A stretch of DNA of 24,585 bases from Candidatus Avimicrobium faecavium (GCA_904419105.1 CAJFQR010000010.1:1-24585), one strand, 5' to 3'; positions 1-6,053 are shown, counted from the stretch's first letter. Notes: a model not told the origin generated them from the sequence alone. A program made the numbers and translations.

Positions 1-547
1 GCTGCGTTTCCCCCTCACACTCCTCTTTCCTTCCGAACAGCTTAGCCTGTGGGTGGCAGATCTCGCGCTCCGGGCTTTTTCCTTTGCCTGATTTTTTCAC
101 ACGCGGAGCCGGGCAGTGCCCGGAGCCACCTTCGCGCCCGGGGGCCTTATCTATGCCGGGGCCCCCCACACGCGATGGTGGTCTGAACTACACCTCAGGA
201 ACTATCGTTCGCACTACACGCAAACCAAGGCCCCTCTGAGCGCATCTGCGGTGGGGGCGGGTCTTATCCTTCCCCCGCACCGGGAGAGCCCTTACAGCCA
301 ACCTCCGCCCCTCTGGCGGCGATTCCTGCACTACACCTCAGGAACTAACATTCGCACTACACGCAAAATAAGGCCCCTCTGGGCGCATCTCCGGCGGGGG
401 CAGGTCTTATCCTTCCCCTGCACCGGAAAGCCCCTCACAGCCCCTTCACGCCCCTCTGACGGCGATTCCTGCACCCCGCTTCAGGAACGAATATTCGCCG
501 CACACGCAATCCGCCCCCTCCCCGCTGAAAAGGACAGGCTCAGACAC
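1..547. repeat. Repeat-rich non-coding stretch with 143-bp tandem repeats
   Basis: I see no convincing gene here. Two full units and the start of a third repeat with an exact 143-bp period: the anchor TCAGGAAC recurs at 195, 338 and 481. Units 195-337 and 338-480 are very similar along their whole length. A 45-bp segment at 64-108 recurs exactly at 825-869, and 110-260 resembles 926-1079, which contains the 3' end of the rep-like gene. On the minus strand each anchor is the stop of a short in-frame relic of that gene's C-terminus. The open frame at 116-565 (+) is rejected as coding because it is made of this repeat and has no ribosome site. Confidence 0.75.
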
Positions 548-703
548 TTATTGACCGTCTGCTGAAAGGATCGCTTCCAGCCGTTTTCTGGACTCCTCCA
601 GCGTATAGGTGGGAGCGCCGGAGAGCCGGGCCTGTTCGGCCTTCTCCAGTCTGTTTTTCAGCTGTTGGAGTTCGTCTTGTAAGGGCGTTTCCTGTCGTGG
701 CAT
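548..703 (-). CDS. Small coiled-coil-like hypothetical protein (51 aa)
   Basis: I do not recognise this 51-residue protein by name. It starts MPRQETPLQDELQQLKNRLE and ends in SRKRLEAILSADGQ. The start is well supported: AAGGAGGT at 711-718 lies seven bases upstream of the ATG at 703. The first half has heptad-like Leu/Gln/Glu spacing and probably forms an amphipathic helix or short coiled coil; a second helix follows a Gly-Ala-Pro break. It lies downstream of the rep-like gene on the same strand, so it probably belongs to the same mobile-element module. A role as an accessory replication or mobilization factor, or as an antitoxin-like partner, is only conjecture. Confidence 0.72.
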   Translation of the reverse strand: MPRQETPLQDELQQLKNRLEKAEQARLSGAPTYTLEESRKRLEAILSADGQ

Positions 704-1011
704 TTTGGGCACCTCCTTGATGGACCTGTCTCCATTCTATCGGAACTGCCGGCTTATCGCAAGAGGTCCCGGGCAGGGCCCGGAGCCACCTTCGCGCCCC
801 CGGGCAAGGGCCCGGAGCCAATTTCGCGCTCCGGGCTTTTTCCTTTGCCTGATTTTTTCACACGCGGAGTGAATTTTCACCCGGCCAAGCAGGGCACCTG
901 AAAGGGTGCCTTTTTTGCTGCCTGCCGGGCAGTGCCCGGAGCCACTTTCGCGCCCGGAGGCTTTATTCTTTGCCGGAGCCCTTCACACGCGATGGTGGTC
1001 TGCACCCCGCT
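704..1011. repeat. Repeat-rich spacer between the rep-like gene and the small ORF
   Basis: No gene is supported beyond the small ORF's ribosome site. The stretch carries three copies of a CCCGGAGCCA(C/A)-TTCGCGC motif (about 780, 812 and 936), the second copy of the exact 45-bp repeat (825-869), and from 926 onward a diverged copy of 110-260 that runs into the 3' end of the rep-like gene. Compared with the left copy, a segment of about 56 bp containing a terminator-like hairpin (870-925) lies between the two repeat parts. Confidence 0.7.
893..916 (+). terminator. Terminator-like hairpin inside the repeat region
   Basis: GGCACC (893-898) pairs with GGTGCC (905-910) around a six-base loop and is followed by six T on the plus strand. 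No plus-strand gene upstream needs it, so it may be part of the repeat element. It does not fit as the terminator of the minus-strand rep-like gene, because the T run is on the wrong side. Confidence 0.4.
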
Positions 1012-2055
1012 TCAGGAACTATCGTTCTCTCTACACGCAAAATAGGGCCCCTCTGGGCGCGTCTCCGGCGGGGGTGGGGGATTTCCCTCCGGCGGGACGG
1101 GAGGGGGGTTGCAGGGCTGTGCAGGGGGCTCCCAGACGGGCAGGGGGCTGTTGTCGACCGGTTCCGGCGGGAAGAGCTGGTCATGGCGGACCTGGGCGGC
1201 GTAATAGCTGTCGATGGTGGCGGGGGCGTTGTAGAGGGCGGCCAGCAGGTACTGGCGGATGTTGTGCACCGGGGCGGCGGTCTCGTTCAGGCGCTCCAGC
1301 ACATACTCGATATGGGAGCTGTCCAGCGTCAAAAACCGCTCCCGGACCGTCTCCATCGGATGGTCGGCCCCGGCAATGCGGATCCGCTTTCTGCCGGAGC
1401 AGGCGGTATCCACCATCAGCTCCACCAGCTCATCCAGGCAGGTCCGGTCCAGGCGGCTGTTCTGGATCAGGATTCCATAGTCGATATTCTCCAAAATCCG
1501 GTCCCGGAAGGCCGTCCTCTCTCCGGTCCCGTCCGGCCCCCTGGGGGGGTTGGGGGGGATTGGTTGATCTTTCCTTTGTTTTTCTTTCTTTGGTTTGTCT
1601 TTCTTTTGTTTATCTTTATTTAGTTGTGTGCGGTTTTCCACGCGTGGGCGATCCACTTGTGGGTGATCCACTTGTGGGCGATCCACTTGTGGGCAATCCA
1701 CTTGTGGGTTTTCCACGTGTGGATTTTCCACTTGTGGGTTTTCCGCAGATGGGGCGGCGTGATGGGGCATCTCGTAGATGACATACTCGATATCCACGAT
1801 CTTGCCCCGACTGTTCCGGCGCTGGCTGCGCACCACATAGCCGGCCTGTTCCAGCTCCTTCAAAGCGGAGCGGATGCTGTTCTCCCCGTCCTGACAGAGG
1901 CAGGCCAGGCCACGGGCGGAGTAGTCCCAGTCGTCCGGCAGGGAGAGCATCAGCGAGAGCAGGCCTCTGGCCTTCAGCGAGAGGCTCATATCCCGCAGGT
2001 GGTGATTGGCCATCACGGTGAAGTTGTCCGTTTTTTCGGTGCGAATGACCGGCAT
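1012..2055 (-). CDS. Replication-initiator-like protein: N-terminal winged helix, C-terminal DUF6017
   Basis: This 347-residue protein probably binds DNA and starts replication of, or regulates, an integrative or mobilizable element. Residues about 20-95 form a winged-helix region, with repeated features such as ARGLLSLMLSLPDDW and an ALKELEQAGYV recognition-helix region. Residues 102-140 are pentapeptide repeats of the PQVDR/PQVEN type, followed by a Lys-rich linker (about 146-165). Residues about 180-300 match the DUF6017 domain found C-terminal in RepA_N-type proteins of clostridial elements (LDSSHIEYVL...NIRQYLLAALYNAPATI). The tail is Pro-rich. The start at 2055 is chosen because GAGGAGGGA precedes it; an in-frame ATG at 2178 lies in the neighbouring promoter and has no ribosome site. 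The last residues (EGPYFACRENDSS) lie inside a dispersed repeat. The exact function is inferred from domain order. Confidence 0.8.
   Translation of the reverse strand: MPVIRTEKTDNFTVMANHHLRDMSLSLKARGLLSLMLSLPDDWDYSARGLACLCQDGENSIRSALKELEQAGYVVRSQRRNSRGKIVDIEYVIYEMPHHAAPSAENPQVENPHVENPQVDCPQVDRPQVDHPQVDRPRVENRTQLNKDKQKKDKPKKEKQRKDQPIPPNPPRGPDGTGERTAFRDRILENIDYGILIQNSRLDRTCLDELVELMVDTACSGRKRIRIAGADHPMETVRERFLTLDSSHIEYVLERLNETAAPVHNIRQYLLAALYNAPATIDSYYAAQVRHDQLFPPEPVDNSPLPVWEPPAQPCNPPPVPPEGNPPPPPETRPEGPYFACRENDSS
1638..1752. repeat. Iteron-like array: CCAC-NN-GTGG dyads, exact 15-bp period, inside rep
   Basis: Seven perfect CCACNNGTGG dyads start at 1638, 1653, 1668, 1683, 1698, 1713 and 1728. 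A degenerate eighth starts at 1743. They encode the pentapeptide repeats of the rep-like protein and sit between its DNA-binding domain and DUF6017. Some RepA_N-type plasmids have their replication origin as repeats in the central part of the rep gene, so an origin role is plausible. A purely protein-level linker repeat is the main alternative. Confidence 0.65.
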
Positions 2056-2124
2056 GGCGGCTTCCCTCCTCTCGGTCTGTGTGTGAGTTTTTTTTGATGA
2101 AAAAGTCCGGCTCCTCTTCGCTGT

Positions 2125-2167
2125 GTGACCCGGGTCACCGAGAGCGGCCCCCCAAATGGGGTATAAT
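2125..2167 (+). promoter_or_regulatory. Superoxide reductase promoter with GTGA-N6-TCAC dyad
   Basis: A perfect 14-bp palindrome, GTGACCCGGGTCAC, lies at 2125-2138, 23 bp upstream of a consensus TATAAT at 2162-2167. The hexamer at the expected -35 position (CGAGAG) is not a recognisable -35, which is typical of an activator-dependent promoter. The dyad centre would be close to -42 from the expected start of transcription. The same arrangement precedes the flavoprotein and thioredoxin genes. Confidence 0.75.
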
Positions 2168-2237
2168 AGGGCCATCAACAGAGAATCCCCCCGGCGGGCA
2201 GCCGGGATTATGTAATGGAAAAGGAGCGCTGATTTCT

Positions 2238-2621
2238 ATGGCGAAGAAGTTCTATAAATGTGAGACCTGCGGCAACATCATCTCCAAGTATTCGGACAGC
2301 GGCGTTGGCGTGGTCTGCTGCGGCCAGCCGATGGTCGAGCTGGTTGCAAACTCCACCGATGCCGCCGGTGAAAAGCATGTGCCGGTAGTTGAGGTCTCCG
2401 GCAATAAAGTTGTTGTCAAGGTCGGTGAGGTGGCTCACCCGATGACCGAGGCCCATCTGATCTCCTGGATCTACCTGGAGACAAATCTTGGCGGGCAGGA
2501 GCGTTTCCTCACCGCCGCCGATGAGCCGAAGGCCGAGTTCGTGCTGGCAGAAGGCGAGAAGGCCCTGCGTGCCTACGAGTACTGCAACCTGCACGGCCTG
2601 TGGGTGACTGAGGTTAAGTGA
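2238..2621 (+). CDS. dfx: Desulfoferrodoxin (2Fe superoxide reductase)
   Basis: This 127-residue cytoplasmic enzyme reduces superoxide to hydrogen peroxide in anaerobes without making O2. The N-terminal desulforedoxin-type rubredoxin site is complete (C8, C11, C27, C28). The catalytic iron site of the C-terminal domain is also complete: H47 in EKHVPV, H67 and H73, then C116 and H119 in YCNLHGLW; E45-K46 correspond to the conserved Glu-Lys pair. The length is normal for the family. The ATG at 2238 follows AAGGAG. It is transcribed divergently from the rep-like gene from a promoter bearing a GTGA-N6-TCAC dyad. It probably acts with the nearby flavoprotein and thioredoxin genes, which share that promoter architecture. 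Confidence 0.96.
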   Translation: MAKKFYKCETCGNIISKYSDSGVGVVCCGQPMVELVANSTDAAGEKHVPVVEVSGNKVVVKVGEVAHPMTEAHLISWIYLETNLGGQERFLTAADEPKAEFVLAEGEKALRAYEYCNLHGLWVTEVK

Positions 2622-2675
2622 CCCGTTGGGTCACTCAACCTGCAAAGGTTAAGTGATCCGTTGGGTCGCTTAACC
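2612..2675 (+). repeat. Two tandem 29-base hairpins after dfx (35-bp period)
   Basis: Arms 2612-2624 and 2628-2640 form a 13-bp stem with one mismatch and a GTT loop; the left arm includes the dfx stop codon. A second copy (2647-2659 and 2663-2675) has the same GTT loop. Its base changes keep pairing through G-U wobble, which suggests that the RNA fold matters. There is no T run, so these are not ordinary terminators. They may protect the mRNA 3' end or mark decay. Confidence 0.65.
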
Positions 2676-2683
2676 TGCCAAGG

Positions 2684-2870
2684 TCCAGTGATCCGTAAAA
2701 GATCCAGTGATCTTTAAAGATCCAGCGATCTGTAAAGATCCAGTGATCTGACAAGATCCAGTGGTCTGTCGAGCCTGCAAAGGTTCTGCGATCTGATATG
2801 AGCCAGCGATCTGTTACGATCCAGTAAGTCGTTGGATCCGGTGACCTGCATACATTCAGTGATTTGCGAA
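2684..2870. repeat. 18-bp minisatellite with dyad junctions between dfx and the flavoprotein gene
   Basis: About ten units resembling TCCAGTGATCTGTAAAGA start at 2684, 2703, 2721, 2739, 2757, 2784, 2802, 2820, 2837 and 2855. Most steps are 18 bp, with one of 27. Unit junctions make dyads such as GATCTTTAAAGATC (2709-2722, a perfect 14-bp palindrome) and near-copies GATCTGTAAAGATC and GATCTGACAAGATC. The units decay toward the right. The array lies upstream of the next terminator, so it is probably transcribed as dfx 3' UTR. The rest of the 2622-3119 gap holds that terminator and the flavoprotein promoter. Confidence 0.8.
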
Positions 2871-2951
2871 ACTATGTACGGGACAGATTTCGCAGTTCGG
2901 TTCAGTTCAAAAATCTGCAAATTCCTGGGTAATGCCCCAATACCCCTTGAC

Positions 2952-2982
2952 AGAGACCGGCCGCCCGCCGGTCTCTTTTTTT
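2952..2982 (+). terminator. Rho-independent terminator of the dfx transcript
   Basis: AGAGACCGGC (2952-2961) pairs perfectly with GCCGGTCTCT (2967-2976) around a five-base loop and runs into seven T. It lies about 330 bp past the dfx stop, so the hairpin pair and the 18-bp array would be within the transcript. Confidence 0.85.
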
Positions 2983-3032
2983 CCACCGGCGGCGGTGGAA
3001 AAACCCCCGGGGAGAAACCCGGGGAGAAAAAT

Positions 3033-3073
3033 GTGAGTTCATCACGGAACTTTCCCCCCCGATGGCGTACAAT
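3033..3073 (+). promoter_or_regulatory. Flavoprotein promoter with GTGA-N5-TCAC dyad
   Basis: GTGAGTTCATCAC lies at 3033-3045, 22 bp upstream of TACAAT (3068-3073). The expected -35 position reads CGGAAC and is non-consensus. The dyad centre is 29 bp from the first base of the -10, matching the thioredoxin promoter exactly and the dfx promoter within 1.5 bp. Confidence 0.72.
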
Positions 3074-3119
3074 AGGGACAGAATACATCGACCAACCGTG
3101 TGGAAAGGGGATATGTACG

Positions 3120-3980
3120 ATGAGCAATGTCATCATCATCGGCAGCGGGCCGGCAGGCATCTCGGCGGCGCTGTACACCGCCCGGGCAGGGGTGGAGACC
3201 CTGGTGATCGGCGGCGGCGCTGGGGCGCTGGCCAAGGCGGACAAGATTGAAAACTACTACGGCTTTGCCGAGCCGGTGGCCGCAAAGGACCTGCTGGCCG
3301 CCGGCATCGCCCAGGCAAAGCACGCCGGGGCCGAGGTACTCGAGGACGAGGTGGTGGGCATCGGCTTTGGAACCAAGCTGACCGTCTCCACCCGGAGCCG
3401 GGAGTATGAGGCCGACTATGTGGTGCTGGCCACCGGCGCCTCCCGCTCCACCCCGCCGATTCCCGGCCTGCGGGAGCTGGAGGGCCATGGGGTGAGCTAC
3501 TGCGCCGTCTGCGACGCCTTCTTCTACCGGGGGAAGGATGTGGCGGTGCTGGGCAGCGGCGAATACGCCATGCATGAGGCCGCCGAGCTGCTGCCGGTGG
3601 TGGGCAGCGTCACCGTGCTGACAAACGGCGCCCCCCTCACCGGCGTGCTGCCGGAGGGGGCCAGGCTGGACACCCGGAAGATTTCCGCCTTTGCCGGGGA
3701 CGGCGTCGTCGAGCGGGCGGAGTTCGGGGACGGGGAGAGCCTTCCCATCAGCGGCGTGTTCGTCGCCGTCGGGGTGGCGGGCAGCACCGACCTGGCCAAA
3801 AAGCTCGGCGCCGCCACCGAGGGCACCCGCATCCTGGTGGACGAGAAGATGGCCACCAATGTGCCGGGGCTCTACGCCGCCGGGGACTGCACCGGCGGGA
3901 TGCTCCAGATCGCCAAGGCGGTCTACCAGGGGGCCCAGGCGGGCACCAGCATCGTCGCCGAGATCCGAAAGAAAAAGTAA
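3120..3980 (+). CDS. trxB: Thioredoxin-reductase-like FAD disulfide oxidoreductase
   Basis: This 286-residue flavoprotein probably reduces thioredoxin through a redox-active CAVC pair (128-131). FAD binding is shown by GSGPAG at 8-13, the ATG motif (VVLATGA) near 102-108, and the GDC motif at 255-257. The second dinucleotide fold is present (GSGEYA, 145-150). However, the HRRxxFR stretch that binds the NADPH phosphate in classical TrxB is absent; the equivalent region reads VTVLTNGAPLTG. It may prefer NADH or be a ferredoxin-linked type, as described for pyridine-nucleotide-independent clostridial enzymes. It is shorter than classical TrxB (about 310-320). The ATG at 3120 follows AAAGGGG. Its promoter shares the GTGA-N5-TCAC box with trxA, the likely partner. 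The gene symbol is given for family, not proven cofactor. Confidence 0.82.
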   Translation: MSNVIIIGSGPAGISAALYTARAGVETLVIGGGAGALAKADKIENYYGFAEPVAAKDLLAAGIAQAKHAGAEVLEDEVVGIGFGTKLTVSTRSREYEADYVVLATGASRSTPPIPGLRELEGHGVSYCAVCDAFFYRGKDVAVLGSGEYAMHEAAELLPVVGSVTVLTNGAPLTGVLPEGARLDTRKISAFAGDGVVERAEFGDGESLPISGVFVAVGVAGSTDLAKKLGAATEGTRILVDEKMATNVPGLYAAGDCTGGMLQIAKAVYQGAQAGTSIVAEIRKKK

Positions 3981-3987
3981 ACCCACG

Positions 3988-4016
3988 GCGGGGGCTGCGG
4001 CCTCCGCTGTTTTTTG
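3988..4016 (+). terminator. Terminator after the flavoprotein gene
   Basis: GCGGGGG (3988-3994) pairs with CCTCCGC (4001-4007), with one G-U pair and a six-base loop, followed by TGTTTTTT. It separates the flavoprotein gene from the regulator, whose own promoter begins four bases later. Confidence 0.75.
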
Positions 4017-4019
4017 CCC

Positions 4020-4048
4020 TTGTAAATCCCGGCGGGGCATACTACAAT
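4020..4048 (+). promoter_or_regulatory. Promoter of the Crp/Fnr-family gene
   Basis: TTGTAA (4020-4025) and TACAAT (4043-4048) are separated by 17 bp. Unlike the three redox promoters it has a recognisable -35 and no GTGA/TCAC dyad, so the regulator is probably made constitutively rather than by autoactivation. Confidence 0.65.
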
Positions 4049-4092
4049 AGAGGCAGAGCGTTTTTTATCTTTTTGACGAGGTGATTTGTGAT

Positions 4093-4770
4093 ATGCTATC
4101 CGCCGGGGACCAGGCCATCGCCAAAGAGGCCTATACCTTCTGGGACCATCTCACCGGGGAGCAGCAGCGGTTCCTGCTGGACAACCTCTTCCCGGTCCAC
4201 TACGAAAAGGGGGACATCATCCACAACGGGGCCTACAGCTGCATCGGCGTGGTCTACCTCAAGGCCGGCGGGCTGCGGGTGTTCATGCTCTCGGACGAGG
4301 GCAAGGAGATCACCCTCTACCGGCTCGGGCCGGGGGACTTCTGCGTGCTGAGCGCCTCCTGCATCTTACAGAACATCACCTTCGATGTCTGCATCGAGGC
4401 GGAGACCGCCACCGACGGCCTGCTGATCCCCGCCTCCCAGTACCACAAACTGATGGAGCAGAACATCTACGCCGAGAACTTCACCAACCTGCTGGTGGTG
4501 GACCGGTTCTCCAATGTGATGTGGGCGATGGAGCAGCTCCTGTTCATGCGGTTTGACAAGCGGCTGGCCATCTTCCTGCTGGACGAGCTGTCCAAGACCG
4601 GCGATGTGAACATCCGCCTGACCCATGAGCAGATTGCCAAGTACATGGGCAGCGCCAGAGAGGTGGTCAGCCGGATGCTGAAGTACTTTGCCAGGGAGGG
4701 CCTGATCGAGATGAGCCGCGGCGGCATCAAGATCCTCGACCGGGAGAAGCTCCGGGAGCTCACCGCCTGA
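4093..4770 (+). CDS. Crp/Fnr-family transcriptional regulator
   Basis: This 225-residue protein has an N-terminal cyclic-nucleotide-binding-like beta barrel (about 20-115), a dimerization helix (about 120-160) and a C-terminal winged helix (about 170-220). The recognition helix SAREVVSRMLKYF aligns with CRP SRETVGRILKML. R189, E190 and R194 occupy the CRP R180/E181/R185 positions that read GTGA, so a GTGA-type half-site is predicted. Four cysteines lie in the sensory barrel (C50, C84, C90, C100), including CVLSASC, so redox or metal sensing is possible; there is no N-terminal FNR Cys cluster. The ATG at 4093 is preferred because GAGGTGA lies eight bases upstream; a GTG at 4081 lacks a ribosome site. 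Flanking promoters for superoxide reductase, flavoprotein and thioredoxin carry matching dyads. Confidence 0.9.
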   Translation: MLSAGDQAIAKEAYTFWDHLTGEQQRFLLDNLFPVHYEKGDIIHNGAYSCIGVVYLKAGGLRVFMLSDEGKEITLYRLGPGDFCVLSASCILQNITFDVCIEAETATDGLLIPASQYHKLMEQNIYAENFTNLLVVDRFSNVMWAMEQLLFMRFDKRLAIFLLDELSKTGDVNIRLTHEQIAKYMGSAREVVSRMLKYFAREGLIEMSRGGIKILDREKLRELTA

Positions 4771-4790
4771 GAAAAACAACGCCATGAAAA

Positions 4791-4818
4791 AACAGCCCCA
4801 CCTGCGGGGCTGTTTTTG
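4791..4818. terminator. Bidirectional terminator between convergent genes
   Basis: AACAGCCCC (4791-4799) pairs with GGGGCTGTT (4806-4814), with A-rich sequence before and T-rich sequence after. It can serve both the Crp/Fnr gene and the convergent DUF4253 gene. Confidence 0.8.
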
Positions 4819-4832
4819 TCTGTATGGGGACT

Positions 4833-5597
4833 TCAGTCCCAGAAGAAGGTCCAGACCGCCGACCGGGCCAGGTCCCCGGCCAGCCGGCCGAGGGAGGCCC
4901 CCTCGCCGCAGTCGCTCACCCGTTCCGGGCAGAACCGGGCCTGCACCGCCGCCAGCGTAAGGCAGTCCGCCTCCGGCGCCGGGGCCGGCAGCGCAAAGTC
5001 CAGCGTGTCGTGGCTCACCGCCGCCGGCCAGGCGCCATAGCCCTCGGCCCAGACTTTGGCCATCGCCATCATCTCCAGCGGGCCGGGGCAGGCGTTCCAG
5101 CCGCCCATCGGCAGCCAGGCGAACACCTCCCAGGGGTTTTTCACCGGGAGCTCCGCCAGCAGGACGAAGTCGGTGTGCCCGGTGCGCTCGTCCCAGCAGG
5201 CGGAAAAGCCCGCAAGCTCGCCGCCCTCGGCCATCGCGGCCCGGTCGGCTTCGGTAATCTCCCGCACCGGCGAAAAGAGGCTCTCCGCCTCCGGCAGCGG
5301 GGTGGCCAGCAGGCTGCGGCGGAAGTCCTCCAGCGCCCGCTGGGAGAAGCCCTCCCCCTCGGTGTCGGCGCCGGCGGCCTCGACGATGCTCTCCAGCAGC
5401 AGGTCGTCACAGCGCACCAGCACCGGGGTAAAGCCCCGGTCCGCCCCGCGCTGCCGGGCCTCCCGGTAGGCCTCCGTCAGCTCGCCGTCCTCCTCCGCCG
5501 GCCGGAACAGCCGGCACGGGCAGGAGAGCAGCTGCTCCATCTGCCGGATGAGCTCCAGGCGTTCGGCGTCGATCTCTTTGATGTCTCTCGCTTCCAT
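4833..5597 (-). CDS. DUF4253 domain-containing protein
   Basis: This 254-residue protein has unknown function. The C-terminal half matches the DUF4253 pattern: a TPVLVRCDDLLLE entry, then FAWLPMGGWNACPGPLEMMA, a WAEGYGA segment, SHDTLDFALP, and the characteristic aromatic end VWTFFWD. No signal peptide or membrane segment is seen, so it is probably cytoplasmic. The start at 5597 follows AAGGA; the frame stays open upstream to 5729, but that part overlaps the trxA terminator and has no ribosome site. It sits convergent to the Crp/Fnr gene and downstream of trxA on the same strand, separated by a terminator, so membership of the redox unit is not indicated. Confidence 0.8.
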   Translation of the reverse strand: MEARDIKEIDAERLELIRQMEQLLSCPCRLFRPAEEDGELTEAYREARQRGADRGFTPVLVRCDDLLLESIVEAAGADTEGEGFSQRALEDFRRSLLATPLPEAESLFSPVREITEADRAAMAEGGELAGFSACWDERTGHTDFVLLAELPVKNPWEVFAWLPMGGWNACPGPLEMMAMAKVWAEGYGAWPAAVSHDTLDFALPAPAPEADCLTLAAVQARFCPERVSDCGEGASLGRLAGDLARSAVWTFFWD

Positions 5598-5687
5598 CGT
5601 CACAGGTCCTTTCCGGGGCGGCGGCGCATGGCGCTCCGCCCCAAATGCAGTGGCGCCGTTTTTTCCGGCGGCGCGCCGGACACAGAT

Positions 5688-5720
5688 GAAAAAGGACCCC
5701 TCTCCCGGCAGAGAGAGGGG
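5688..5720 (-). terminator. Terminator of trxA
   Basis: CCCCTCTC (5697-5704) pairs with GAGAGGGG (5713-5720). On the minus strand the stem is followed by a T run (A run at 5688-5693 on the plus strand). It lies just after the trxA stop. Confidence 0.8.
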
Positions 5721-5738
5721 CTTTTTCACGGGTAGCCG

Positions 5739-6053
5739 TTACTTGTCCAGCAGGGACAGGATCGAGGCCTTGGGCTGCATACCCACCGAGGACTTGTACA
5801 CCTTGCCGTCCTTCATGACGATCAGGGTGGGAATGCTCATCACCCGGAAGGCGCTGGCCAGCTCGGGCTGCTCATCGACATTGATCTTGCCCACCTTGTA
5901 GCTGCCGTCCGACTCCTCGGCGATCTCATCGACGATGGGGGACACCATCCGGCAGGGGCCGCACCAGGTGGCCCAGAAGTCCAGCAGCACCGGCACCGGG
6001 CTGTTGACGACTTCCGCCTCAAAGTTGTCCTTTGTAATGACCATTACGCTCAT
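5739..6053 (-). CDS. trxA: Thioredoxin
   Basis: This 104-residue cytoplasmic thiol-disulfide carrier has the classic active site WCGPC (C31, C34), the conserved FWATW lead-in, the cis-Pro loop SIPTL (P75) and normal family length. The ATG at 6053 follows AAAGGAGA eight bases upstream; an internal ATG at 6044 has no better site. It has its own promoter with a GTGA-N5-TCAC box and is followed by a strong terminator, so it is probably monocistronic. The likely reductase is the flavoprotein at 3120-3980, which shares the promoter box. Confidence 0.97.
   Translation of the reverse strand: MSVMVITKDNFEAEVVNSPVPVLLDFWATWCGPCRMVSPIVDEIAEESDGSYKVGKINVDEQPELASAFRVMSIPTLIVMKDGKVYKSSVGMQPKASILSLLDK

Noticed and set aside
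1..25. Possible minus-strand gene start at the window edge (GTG with purine-rich sequence before it)
   Set aside because: Only a few codons lie inside the window and the spacing to the ribosome-like site is poor; it cannot be judged here.
116..565. 149-codon plus-strand frame at the left edge
   Set aside because: It is built from 143-bp repeats, lacks a ribosome site, and the conserved frame of the repeats is on the other strand.
2425..2438. A further GTGA-N6-TCAC match inside dfx
   Set aside because: It is in coding sequence with no promoter next to it; one such match in about 24 kb is expected by chance. It does not share the -10 spacing of the three promoter boxes.
2684..2870. CRISPR array reading of the 18-bp repeats
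   Set aside because: Units are head-to-tail with no unique spacers, the period is too short, and there are no cas genes.
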